Of a stretch of DNA of 64,000 bases, positions 8,234-17,092 are shown one piece after another (the stretch's first letter is position 1; each line of letters begins with the position of its first letter). The notes under the pieces were generated by a model. That model made no database searches. It was not told the origin of the DNA and worked only from the letters and a program-made list of their open reading frames with translations. The stretch is from SZUA-36 sp963759155 (GTDB taxonomy: Bacteria; Pseudomonadota; Gammaproteobacteria; Xanthomonadales; SZUA-36). A program made the position numbers and the translations under genes. The stretch covers positions 62,001-126,000 of the forward strand of contig CAVWXX010000015.1 in assembly GCA_963759155.1 (NCBI GenBank), in the 5' to 3' direction.

Positions 8234-9751
8234 ATGCGCGATACCGTCCGGTTCATCCTGGCAGGCGAGGTAGAAGAAATCCGCGACTGCTCCCCCACCC
8301 GCACCGTGCTCGAATTTTTACGTGAAGACAAAGACCTCAAGGGCACTAAGGAAGGCTGTGCGGAAGGTGACTGTGGCGCCTGCACGGTGGTCGTCGGGGA
8401 ACTATACGAGGACGGTATTCGCTATCGCGCAGTTAATTCATGTATCCAGTTTCTTGCCACGCTTGACGGCAAACAACTATTCACCGTTGAAGACCTCTCG
8501 TGTCAGGAAAAACGCAGCACGCCTGGGTTACATGCTGTGCAACAGGCCATGGTCGAGCAGCATGGGTCGCAGTGCGGTTTTTGCACACCGGGTTTTGTCA
8601 TGTCCTTATTCGCGATGTTTCACACGCACAGGGAGAACGCAGCTGGACGATCTGAAATAGATTTAGGGCTCGCGGGCAACCTGTGCCGTTGCACGGGTTA
8701 CGCACCCATTGTGCGTGCAGCAGAACAGGCGCTGACTGCGCAACGCAGTGACCGCTTCAGCCAGCAGGAAAGCCAGGCTATTGCGCAATTAAGATCCATC
8801 CAGAGCAGCGAATCGCTGGCAATCAACGGCAGCAATGGACACTTCTATGCACCTCGCTCAACTGGCGAACTGTGTGGTCTCCTGGAATCTCATCCTCAGG
8901 CTGTCATGGTGGCCGGTGGCACGGATGTCGGCCTGTGGGTCACCAAACAACTTCGAAAACTGGATACGGTCATCTACCTGGGTGCATTGGAAGAGCTGAA
9001 ACGTATTTATGACGACGGTGAAGCCTTATCGATTGGGGCAGCGGTCACATACACCGATGCCAGTGATGCCATCACTCAACGCTACCCGGCATTTGCTTCG
9101 TTGATCCAACGTATCGGCGGCACCCAGATCCGCAATGCAGGCACCATCGGCGGCAATATAGCCAATGGCTCACCCATCGGTGACATGCCACCCGGCCTGA
9201 TCGTGCTGGGAGCCAGGCTGGTGCTCCACAGCACCCGGGGCAAACGTGAGATTGACCTTGAGGATTACTTCATCCGTTATGGAAAACAGGACCTGCAGGC
9301 AGGTGAGTTTGTGACGCAAATACGTTTGCCTTCGCCACCGGACAAGCAATTATTTGCAAGCTATAAAGTTTCAAAACGTATCGAGCAGGATATTTCTGCT
9401 GTCTGTGGCGCGTTTTCCCTGCAGCTTGAAAACTCGATCATCAGCAATGCGCGCGTTTGTTTCGGCGGGATGGCGGAAACACCCAGGCGAGCCACGACCT
9501 GTGAACAGGCCCTTGAAGGCAATGTGTGGAACCAGGAAACCATCGATAAGGCCATGGCTGCCATGACGAACGATTTCACGCCTATCACGGATATGCGCGC
9601 CAGCGCCGCCTATCGCATGCAGCTTGCACAGAATTTGTTACAAAGATTTTATCTTGAACAAAGCCTGACCCCCTACCCGGTCAGGCTTGGATTGCGCTAC
9701 GCAAACAAAGGCTCCAAACAAGCCGGTGAAGGGAGTGAGCCCAGTGGCTGA
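8234..9751 (+). CDS. xdhA: Xanthine dehydrogenase, iron-sulfur/FAD subunit XdhA
   Basis: Small subunit of the molybdenum enzyme that oxidises hypoxanthine and xanthine to urate in purine catabolism. The plant-type [2Fe-2S] domain carries CAEGDCGAC near residue 43. The second helical cluster domain has CGFCTPG and a later CRCTG (near residue 155). The FAD domain follows from about residue 205 with VAGGTDVGL and the GGNIANGSPIGD motif. Its 505 residues match the bacterial two-subunit form. The stop codon overlaps the GTG start of xdhB by eight bases, showing translational coupling. Confidence 0.95.
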   Translation: MRDTVRFILAGEVEEIRDCSPTRTVLEFLREDKDLKGTKEGCAEGDCGACTVVVGELYEDGIRYRAVNSCIQFLATLDGKQLFTVEDLSCQEKRSTPGLHAVQQAMVEQHGSQCGFCTPGFVMSLFAMFHTHRENAAGRSEIDLGLAGNLCRCTGYAPIVRAAEQALTAQRSDRFSQQESQAIAQLRSIQSSESLAINGSNGHFYAPRSTGELCGLLESHPQAVMVAGGTDVGLWVTKQLRKLDTVIYLGALEELKRIYDDGEALSIGAAVTYTDASDAITQRYPAFASLIQRIGGTQIRNAGTIGGNIANGSPIGDMPPGLIVLGARLVLHSTRGKREIDLEDYFIRYGKQDLQAGEFVTQIRLPSPPDKQLFASYKVSKRIEQDISAVCGAFSLQLENSIISNARVCFGGMAETPRRATTCEQALEGNVWNQETIDKAMAAMTNDFTPITDMRASAAYRMQLAQNLLQRFYLEQSLTPYPVRLGLRYANKGSKQAGEGSEPSG

Positions 9752-12080
9752 GGATAAGCGTAACGACAGGCCCGGGCGGAAACTCCACAATGTGTTCTCC
9801 GCTTTCAGCCATGACAGTGCGCACAAGCATGTCGCAGGTGCGGCGCTTTACGTGGATGACGTACCTGAACCTTCCAATCTGCTGCATTGCTATTTCGGCA
9901 CATCGAGCGTGGCACACGCAAAGATAATCAGCATGGACCTGACCGGCGTGACGCAATACCCGGGAGTCATCCGCACGCTGACTGCCGCTGAAATACCCGG
10001 CGTCAATGAAATCAGCCCGATGCACAAATTTGATGAACCGGTGCTGGCGGGTGACCGGGTTCAGTTTGCCGGACAACCGCTTTTTGCCGTCGTTGCCGAG
10101 AGCCGCGCAATTGCGCGCCGTGCAGCAAAACTGGCGAAGATAGTCTACGAGGAGTTACCCGCCATACTGGATATCGAAACCGCCCTGGCGGAAAAGTCCT
10201 TTGTGCTTGAGCCTCAGACCCTGCAAAAGGGTGATCCACAGGCAGCCATCACATCGGCCCCGAGGCGCATACAAGGTGAAATATCAACGGGGAGCCAGGA
10301 TCACTTTTACCTTGAAGGCCAGGTGTCGATGGCTGTTCCCAAAGAGGATGGGGACATGCTTATCCTGACCTCTTCCCAGCACCCGAGCGAGGTCCAGCAC
10401 CTGGTTGCGCGCAGCCTCGGCAAACCCATCCACGCGGTGACTGTTGAGGTACGCCGTATGGGCGGCGCCTTTGGCGGCAAGGAAACCCAGGCGGCGCAGT
10501 GGGCCATCATGGCAGCCTTGATGGCAGATCTGACAGGGCGGCCCGTCAAGATCCGCCTCGACCGTGACGATGATATGCGCAGTACCGGCAAGCGGCACGA
10601 TTTCCTGATCCGCTACGATGTGGGTTTTGATGATGATGGCCGCATTCACGGCATCAGCTTCACCCATGCGTTACGTTGCGGCATCTCTTCGGATCTGTCG
10701 GGACCGATCGCTGACCGCGCCATGTTTCACAGTGACAACGCCTATTACCTGCCCAATGTCAGCATCACTTCCTATCGCTGTAAAACCAATACCGTATCCA
10801 ACACGGCATTCCGGGGCTTTGGCGGCCCACAGGGTATGATGGGCATCGAACGTGTCATCGACAGCATTGCCCATCAACTGGGTAAAGACCCACTAAGCAT
10901 TCGTAAGGCAAATTTATACGGTGTGGATGATCGCAATATCACACCTTACAAAATGAAAGTCAGGGATAACGTCCTGCCTTCGCTGATCGCGGAGCTCGAG
11001 CTCTCTTCTGACTACCGGGAAAGGCGACAGAAGATCGCGGCTTTTAACCGTAACAGCCCGGTCATACGCAAGGGCATTGCACTGACACCGGCCAAATTCG
11101 GTATATCTTTCACCACCACCTTTCTCAACCAGGCAGCGGCACTGGTGCATGTGTACAAGGACGGTAGTGTGCAACTCAACCATGGTGGCACGGAAATGGG
11201 CCAGGGTCTGATGATCAAGGTCGCACAGGTGGTGGCCCAGGAGTTTCAGATAGACCTCGAGCAGGTCAGGATTACCGCCACCAACACCGGCAAGGTTCCC
11301 AACACCTCGGCAACCGCGGCCTCATCCGGCACCGATATGAATGGCATGGCTGCGCGGGCAGCGGCACGCAAGATCAAAAAGCGGCTCAGCAAGCTGGCAA
11401 GTAAGAAATTCAATGTCGCGGTTTCCGACATTCGTTTTATCAACAACCATGTCCAGGCAGGTAAGCATAAAATCAAATTTTCCGAACTCGCCGAGCAGGC
11501 GTGGCTGGAACGTATCTCCCTGTCAGCCACCGGCTTCTACCGGACACCCAAGATTTATTATGACCCGCAAACATCCAGTGGCCGGCCATTTCTGTATTTT
11601 GCCTACGGGGCAGCAGTTTCAGAGGTTGAGGTCGATTGCCTGACCGGTGAGTCACGCATCACACGTGTTGATATTCTTTACGACGCTGGAAAATCCCTGA
11701 ATCCGGCCATTGATACCGGCCAGATTGAAGGCGGCTTTGTACAGGGCGCCGGTTGGCTGACCTCCGAAGAGGTCTGCTGGGATTCCCGGGGTCAGCTTCG
11801 GACCCACGCACCATCGACTTACAAAATTCCGACCTGCGGCGATATACCCGAGATCTTCAATGTGAAGCTGTGGGACAAGGGCAGAAACCGGGAGAAGACC
11901 ATCCATCGCTCAAAAGCAGTGGGTGAGCCACCCTTCATGCTGGCGATTTCGGTGCACAGCGCCATTAACCAGGTCATTGCAGCTAAGCTGGGTGGCGATA
12001 CACTACCGTCGCTCAACACTCCGGCCACACCCGAGGCCATTCTGAATTGCCTGCAACGGCAAAATACACCTGACTCCTGA
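9744..12080 (+). CDS. xdhB: Xanthine dehydrogenase, molybdopterin-binding subunit XdhB
   Basis: Catalytic molybdenum cofactor subunit. I place the start at GTG 9744, nine bases after GAAGGGAG. An in-frame TTG at 9687 would lie deep inside xdhA and lacks a ribosome site. Family motifs are present: MGGAFGGKE for cofactor binding, the arginine-containing AFRGFGGPQGM, GGTEMGQGL, and GEPP with the catalytic base Glu near the C-terminus. The gene ends three bases before the convergent lysS stop. The cofactor-insertion gene xdhC, usually third in this operon, is not in the window and must be elsewhere. Confidence 0.94.
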   Translation: MAEDKRNDRPGRKLHNVFSAFSHDSAHKHVAGAALYVDDVPEPSNLLHCYFGTSSVAHAKIISMDLTGVTQYPGVIRTLTAAEIPGVNEISPMHKFDEPVLAGDRVQFAGQPLFAVVAESRAIARRAAKLAKIVYEELPAILDIETALAEKSFVLEPQTLQKGDPQAAITSAPRRIQGEISTGSQDHFYLEGQVSMAVPKEDGDMLILTSSQHPSEVQHLVARSLGKPIHAVTVEVRRMGGAFGGKETQAAQWAIMAALMADLTGRPVKIRLDRDDDMRSTGKRHDFLIRYDVGFDDDGRIHGISFTHALRCGISSDLSGPIADRAMFHSDNAYYLPNVSITSYRCKTNTVSNTAFRGFGGPQGMMGIERVIDSIAHQLGKDPLSIRKANLYGVDDRNITPYKMKVRDNVLPSLIAELELSSDYRERRQKIAAFNRNSPVIRKGIALTPAKFGISFTTTFLNQAAALVHVYKDGSVQLNHGGTEMGQGLMIKVAQVVAQEFQIDLEQVRITATNTGKVPNTSATAASSGTDMNGMAARAAARKIKKRLSKLASKKFNVAVSDIRFINNHVQAGKHKIKFSELAEQAWLERISLSATGFYRTPKIYYDPQTSSGRPFLYFAYGAAVSEVEVDCLTGESRITRVDILYDAGKSLNPAIDTGQIEGGFVQGAGWLTSEEVCWDSRGQLRTHAPSTYKIPTCGDIPEIFNVKLWDKGRNREKTIHRSKAVGEPPFMLAISVHSAINQVIAAKLGGDTLPSLNTPATPEAILNCLQRQNTPDS

Positions 12081-12083
12081 GAC

Positions 12084-13610
12084 TTAAACCTCCGGACGCA
12101 TATGCGGAAATAGCAAGACGTCACGGATTGACGGTGAATCGGTCAGCAACATGACCAGCCGGTCGATACCAATACCCTCACCTGCCGTGGGTGGCATGCC
12201 GTATTCCAGCGCGCGGATATAATCGGCATCATAGTGCATCGCTTCAAGGTCGCCCGCTTCTTTCTGGGAGACCTGCTCCTGGAAACGCGCCGCCTGGTCT
12301 TCGGGATCATTGAGCTCCGAAAAGCCGTTGGCAATTTCCCGGCCGGCAATGAATAACTCGAAGCGGTCGGTAATCAGCGGGTTGTCATCGTTGCGTCTCG
12401 ATAAGGGTGACACCTCGGTCGGATAGGCGGTGATGAAAGTCGGGTTCCATAATTCTGATTCGACGGTGGCATCAAACAGTTCAATTAGCAGCTTCCCTAC
12501 GCCCCAACTCTTATCGGTGTGAATATCACGTGCAGAACAGGCAGCTTTGAGTGTATCCATATCCCACAGGTCAGCATCCGCCAGGTCGGGGTTATATTTT
12601 CGTACCGATTCTTCGACACTGATACGCTCAAAAGGTGAACCATAATCAATATCGCGGCCTTCGCATGCGACCGTCGTGCTTCCGCAAACCGCCTGTGCCA
12701 GCTCCCTCAACATGGTTTCTGTCAGATCCATCAGGTCGTTGTAGTTGGCATAGGCCCAGTAGAACTCCAGCATCGTGAACTCGGGATTATGCCGGGTTGA
12801 GACACCTTCATTGCGGAAATTCCGGTTGATTTCATAGACCCGGTCCAGACCACCCACCGTCAGGCGTTTGAGGTATAACTCGGGCGCCACACGCAGGAAC
12901 ATTGGCAGATCCAAAGCATTGTGATGGGTGACAAAAGGCCGGGCCGTCGCACCACCCGGTATCGGGTGCATCATGGGTGTTTCCACTTCAAGAAACTCCC
13001 TGCCCGGTGCTTCCATAAAATCACGGATAAAACGGATTATCTTTGAACGTGTCTGAAAAACCTTTTTGGATTCCTCATTCATGATCAGGTCTACGTAACG
13101 CTGACGATAACGTGTTTCAGTATCGGTCAGACCATGAAACTTTTCCGGCAGGGGCCGAAGCGACTTGGTCAACAGCCGTAATTCCGTCGGCTTGACTGAC
13201 AGCTCGCCTTTCTGGGTACGGAAAATGGCACCGCTGCCACCGATAATATCGCCGATATCCCACTGTTTGAACTGCTGGTAAACACCTTCGGGAAGATTAT
13301 CACGCTGCACAACAAACTGCATGCTGCCGGTGCCGTCCTGTACCTTGACGAAGGCAATCTTGCCCATGACCCGTTTGGCCATCATGCGACCGGCCAATGC
13401 GAATGTTTCATCAACCTCAGCCAGTGTCTCGGTATCATCATCCGCAAACCGCCGGTGTAATTCAGCTGCATTGGAATCGGGCCGAAAATCATTCGGATAG
13501 GCGTTGCTGTCCGCTTTTAAAGCGTGCAACTTTTCGCGGCGTTCAGCGATTAAGCGATTCTCATCCTGCGCCGTATCAGCGCCTGTTTTGTTCTGGTCTT
13601 GTTTACTCAC
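12084..13610 (-). CDS. lysS: Lysyl-tRNA synthetase (class II)
   Basis: Charges tRNA-Lys with lysine. The first 60 residues are a polar extension. An OB-fold anticodon-binding domain follows (FALAGRMMAKRVMGK onwards), then the class II catalytic core. That core has motif 2 in FRNEGVSTRHNPEFTMLE and motif 3 in GEGIGIDRLVMLL. The 508 residues are normal. It lies 24 bases downstream of prfB, the conserved prfB-lysS operon of gammaproteobacteria. The convergent xdhB ends three bases away, leaving no room for a terminator between them. Confidence 0.97.
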   Translation of the reverse strand: MSKQDQNKTGADTAQDENRLIAERREKLHALKADSNAYPNDFRPDSNAAELHRRFADDDTETLAEVDETFALAGRMMAKRVMGKIAFVKVQDGTGSMQFVVQRDNLPEGVYQQFKQWDIGDIIGGSGAIFRTQKGELSVKPTELRLLTKSLRPLPEKFHGLTDTETRYRQRYVDLIMNEESKKVFQTRSKIIRFIRDFMEAPGREFLEVETPMMHPIPGGATARPFVTHHNALDLPMFLRVAPELYLKRLTVGGLDRVYEINRNFRNEGVSTRHNPEFTMLEFYWAYANYNDLMDLTETMLRELAQAVCGSTTVACEGRDIDYGSPFERISVEESVRKYNPDLADADLWDMDTLKAACSARDIHTDKSWGVGKLLIELFDATVESELWNPTFITAYPTEVSPLSRRNDDNPLITDRFELFIAGREIANGFSELNDPEDQAARFQEQVSQKEAGDLEAMHYDADYIRALEYGMPPTAGEGIGIDRLVMLLTDSPSIRDVLLFPHMRPEV

Positions 13611-13634
13611 GCGTCTATTCCCGTTACTGAATTC

Positions 13635-14736
13635 TTAGTCGGACAGTCCTTGCTTCAAGGACGCTTCTACAAACTGGTCCAGGTCGCCATCAAGCACGGC
13701 CTGGGTGTTTCCGGTTTCCACATTGGTGCGCAGATCCTTGATGCGGGACTGGTCCAGCACATAGGAGCGAATCTGGCTACCCCAGCCGATATCTGATTTT
13801 GAGTCTTCCATTTGCTGACTTTCTTCATTGCGTTTTAACAGTTCGAGCTCATACAGTTTCGCACGTAGCTGCTTCATCGCGTGATCCTTGTTTTTGTGCT
13901 GTGAGCGATCGTTCTGGCACTGCACCACGGTATTGGTCGGCAGATGGGTTATACGCACGGCGGACTCTGTCCGGTTGACGTGCTGTCCACCGGCGCCGGA
14001 CGCGCGGTAAACGTCGATACGCAAATCTGCCGGGTTGATATCAATCTCGATATTGTCATCCACTTCAGGTGACACAAACACAGCGGCAAACGAGGTATGT
14101 CGCCGGTTTCCCGAGTCAAATGGTGATTTTCTCACCAGGCGGTGCACACCGATCTCCGTCTTGCACCAGCCGTAGGCGTAATCACCCGTTATGTGGATCG
14201 TTGCGCTCTTGATACCGGCGACATCACCGGGAGACACCTCGATCAACTCACCTTTCCAGCCGCGTCGCTCCACCCAGCGAAGATACATCCGCAATAGCAT
14301 TTCAGCCCAATCCTGGGCCTCCGTGCCACCGGAACCTGACTGGATATCCAGGTAACAGGGGTTGGGATCCATCTCGCCGCGGAACATGCGCTGAAATTCA
14401 AGACGGTGGACTTCACGCTCTACACTATTGACCTCAGAAACCACGGATCCAAGAATTTCATCATCCTGCTCCTCGATTGCCATTTCCAGTAACTCGGTAT
14501 TTTCCTCGAGCGTCACTTCTACACGGTCCAGCGTTCCCACGACCGTTTCCAGCTGCGCACGTTCACGTCCCAGCGCCTGGGCGGTTGCCGGATCATTCCA
14601 TACATCGGGATTTTCCAGTTCGCGATTTACCTCTTCCAGCCGGTCCTTCTTACCGGCATAGTCAAAGATACCCCCTCAACGCTTCGGCGCGTTGTTGCAG
14701 GTCCTCGAGTTGGTTGCTTATTTGATTGGTTTCCAC
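13635..14736 (-). CDS. prfB: Peptide chain release factor 2, expressed through +1 programmed frameshift
   Basis: Recognises UAA and UGA stop codons and triggers peptide release. The first 24 codons run from a GTG at 14736 (AGGA seven bases upstream) to an in-frame TGA at 14664-14662. The remaining 342 codons lie in the +1 frame from GAC at 14663, giving 366 residues (E. coli has 365). The SPF codon-recognition motif (RKSPFDSG) and the GGQ catalytic motif (GAGGQHVN) are intact. An in-frame ATG at 14802 would add 22 residues spanning a tandem repeat, but family alignment favours the GTG. lysS follows in the same operon. Confidence 0.96.
14661..14676 (-). promoter_or_regulatory. prfB programmed frameshift site
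   Basis: Read on the minus strand: AGGGGG, then TAT, then CTT TGA C. This is the classic release factor 2 autoregulatory signal: an internal Shine-Dalgarno-like run, a three-base spacer, a slippery CTT and a UGA followed by C. Low RF2 lets the ribosome slip +1 to read GAC and make full-length factor. Confidence 0.97.
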
Positions 14737-14744
14737 GATTTCAT

Positions 14745-14792
14745 CCTGAATTTTGGCCTGAATTTTGACCTGAATTTTGACCTGAATTTTGG
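14745..14792. repeat. Four 12-bp tandem repeats just before the prfB start
   Basis: On the plus strand the unit is CCTGAATTTTGA or CCTGAATTTTGG, repeated four times without gaps. Read with prfB, each unit carries CAGG and is in frame, spelling KIQ plus one residue four times between an ATG at 14802 and the GTG start. It may be untranslated leader with repeated Shine-Dalgarno-like cores or an N-terminal extension. Confidence 0.9.
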
Positions 14793-14838
14793 AGCGATGC
14801 ATTTTACACCATGACGGGCTGTTGAACCCGACGAATTT

Positions 14839-16584
14839 TTAACCCTTATCGGTCAATATCTGTTCGACCATTAGCTGGCAGGTTTTATGACCACGAAAGT
14901 GATTGATATCCAGCTTATAAACCAGCCTGACCGAATCCGTCTGCGGCAGGTCTTCCGGCAAACGCCTGAAGGCGATAGCATCAATACTGTTATGACCATC
15001 CACGGGTCTGAGTTGCATCTTGAGATGGGCGCCACCCACGACCCGTTGTTCTTCGACCACAAAGCGGCCTTCGAACAGGGGTTCGGGGAAACGCTGCCCC
15101 CATGGGCCAAGACTGCTTAATAACTCTGCAAAGGGCAGCTCGATGTCCGCGGCCGGCAATTCACCATCCGTCAGTATTTCATGGCTCAGTGTCCTGCCCT
15201 GCAGGAAAAACTCGATGGACTCATCAAGTGCCCGCTTGAATGAATCAAGCTGATCCAGCGGCAGGGTCAAACCCGCCGCCATTGCATGCCCGCCAAAGGC
15301 CGTAATCATATGTGGGTGCAAGGCATCGATGCGTGCCAGGACATCGCGTATATGCAAGCCGCTGACGGAACGGGCTGAGCCCTTGAGCACGTCGGAACCC
15401 TCGGACTCCGGCGCAAAGGCAAACACGGGACGGTGTACAGAATCCTTGATTCGTGAGGCGACCAGGCCAACGATCCCCTGGTGCCAGGCGCTGTCATATA
15501 AACACAGGCCCGCGGGTAGTTCTGCACCCTCAAGATCACCTAATAGGTCGTCCAGCTGATCCAGCGCCTGTTGCTGCATTTTCTCCTGGCGGCTGCGTCG
15601 ATCATGGTTCAAGGCATCCAGCTCAGTGGCCAGTTCCATTGCCTCGTCACGGTCATCGGTCAGGAGACAGCGGATACCGACACCCATGTCCTCCAATCGA
15701 CCCGCCGCATTGAGACGTGGTGCGACAGCAAAAGCCAGGTCGGCGGCCACCAGGTGACGGTAATCTCTCTTACCCACTCTCAGCAGCGCTAAAAGACCGG
15801 GACTGCAAAGCCCCTGCCGGATACGATCCATACCCTGCCGTACCAGGATACGGTTATTGTCATCGAGAGCGACGAGGTCCGCCACCGTACCCAGTGCGAC
15901 CAGATCGAGCAGGCGGGCCAGGTTTGGTTCCTTGCGTGGCAGAGTGAACCAGTTGCGCTCACGCAACGCACTTCTGAGTACACTCGCCAGGTAAAACACA
16001 ACCCCAACACCGGCGAGGTTCTTGCTGGGGAAGTCATCACCGGGGCAATTCGGGTTGACGATCGCATGGGCATCGGGCAGCGTTTCACCCGGTAAATGGT
16101 GATCGGTCACAATCACCTTGCAACCCAACTCTCGCGCCCGCTTTACGCCCTCGATAGAGCTGATACCCGAGTCGACGGTTACCAGCACGTCCGGCGGATC
16201 ATCCGCCAATGTATCCACCAGGCCTACGCTCAAGCCATAGCCGAATTCAAAACGGTTCGGAACCCGGAAATCCACATGATCCGCAGACATCAGGTGCAAG
16301 GCCCGCACGCCAAGCGCCGTGCCGGTGGCGCCATCGGCGTCGAAATCACCAACGATCATGATGCTTTGTCCGGACACCACGGCTTCTGCCAGTATCTCCG
16401 CTGCCTCCTTGACGCCGGAAAGCGAACCGGGGGGCTGTAAACGACCCAGCTTCAGGTCAAGGGATTGCGCATCAGTGATATCACGCGCCAACAGAATGCG
16501 GCGTATGACCGGATGCAAGGAGTCAGGCAGGGTGTCTGATACGGATCCGGTCTGTCTTTGCCTGACCTTACGGCTGGCGCGCAA
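14839..16584 (-). CDS. recJ: Single-stranded-DNA-specific exonuclease RecJ
   Basis: 5'-3' single-strand exonuclease of recombination and mismatch repair. The DHH-family metal motifs are seen in VGDFDADGATGTA (near residue 77) and IVTDHHLPGE (near 160). The DHHA1 domain contains FGGHAMAAGL, and the C-terminal OB-like domain ends with YKLDINHFRGH. At 581 residues it matches E. coli RecJ (577). The start is a TTG at 16584 with AAAGG upstream, the only in-frame choice that keeps the family N-terminus. It lies 11 bases after greA. The order recJ-prfB-lysS is conserved in gammaproteobacteria. Confidence 0.95.
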   Translation of the reverse strand: MRASRKVRQRQTGSVSDTLPDSLHPVIRRILLARDITDAQSLDLKLGRLQPPGSLSGVKEAAEILAEAVVSGQSIMIVGDFDADGATGTALGVRALHLMSADHVDFRVPNRFEFGYGLSVGLVDTLADDPPDVLVTVDSGISSIEGVKRARELGCKVIVTDHHLPGETLPDAHAIVNPNCPGDDFPSKNLAGVGVVFYLASVLRSALRERNWFTLPRKEPNLARLLDLVALGTVADLVALDDNNRILVRQGMDRIRQGLCSPGLLALLRVGKRDYRHLVAADLAFAVAPRLNAAGRLEDMGVGIRCLLTDDRDEAMELATELDALNHDRRSRQEKMQQQALDQLDDLLGDLEGAELPAGLCLYDSAWHQGIVGLVASRIKDSVHRPVFAFAPESEGSDVLKGSARSVSGLHIRDVLARIDALHPHMITAFGGHAMAAGLTLPLDQLDSFKRALDESIEFFLQGRTLSHEILTDGELPAADIELPFAELLSSLGPWGQRFPEPLFEGRFVVEEQRVVGGAHLKMQLRPVDGHNSIDAIAFRRLPEDLPQTDSVRLVYKLDINHFRGHKTCQLMVEQILTDKG

Positions 16585-16595
16585 AGGACTGACCT

Positions 16596-17072
16596 TTAAA
16601 TATATTGAACATTTATGATTTCGTAAATCAATTCACCACCGGGCGCATTAACAACAATCTCATCGCCCTCTTCCTTACCGATCATCGCGCGTGCAATCGG
16701 TGAGGTAATGGCAATGCGGGATTCCTTGATATCGGACTCCAGGTCACCAACGACCTGGTAGGTGATTTCGCTATCCTTTTCGGTGTCATACAAGGTGACA
16801 GTGGCACCGAAGACAACTTTACCACCCGGGTTAAGCTTGGTGATGTCAATGACCTGCGCACCGGAAAGCTCCGATTCAAGATGACGAATACGGCCTTCGG
16901 TGAAACTCTGTTGCTCCCTGGCAGCGTGATATTCCGCGTTTTCTTTCAAATCGCCGTGTGCCCTTGCTTCAGCAATGGCCGCGATGATCTGTGGCCGCAC
17001 GACCTTTTTCAGATGTGCTGCTTCGGCCCGCAGTCGTTCCGCACCCTGGAGTGTCAATGGTGTTCTTTGCAT
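16596..17072 (-). CDS. greA: Transcription elongation factor GreA
   Basis: Binds the RNA polymerase secondary channel and stimulates cleavage of backtracked transcripts. The N-terminal coiled coil contains the acidic tip motif DLKENAEYHAAREQQ near residues 41-55. The C-terminal FKBP-like domain contains TVTLYDTEKDSEITYQVVG and ends with SPIARAMIGKEEGDEI. The 158 residues are standard. It follows carB by 20 bases and precedes recJ by 11, so it is in the same transcript, as in many Pseudomonas-type genomes. Confidence 0.97.
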   Translation of the reverse strand: MQRTPLTLQGAERLRAEAAHLKKVVRPQIIAAIAEARAHGDLKENAEYHAAREQQSFTEGRIRHLESELSGAQVIDITKLNPGGKVVFGATVTLYDTEKDSEITYQVVGDLESDIKESRIAITSPIARAMIGKEEGDEIVVNAPGGELIYEIINVQYI

Positions 17073-17092
17073 ATTTCTTTCCTGTCGGTGGT

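Noticed and set aside
9687..9743. TTG start for xdhB 57 bases upstream
   Set aside because: No ribosome site and deep overlap with xdhA; GTG 9744 has GAAGGGAG at good spacing.
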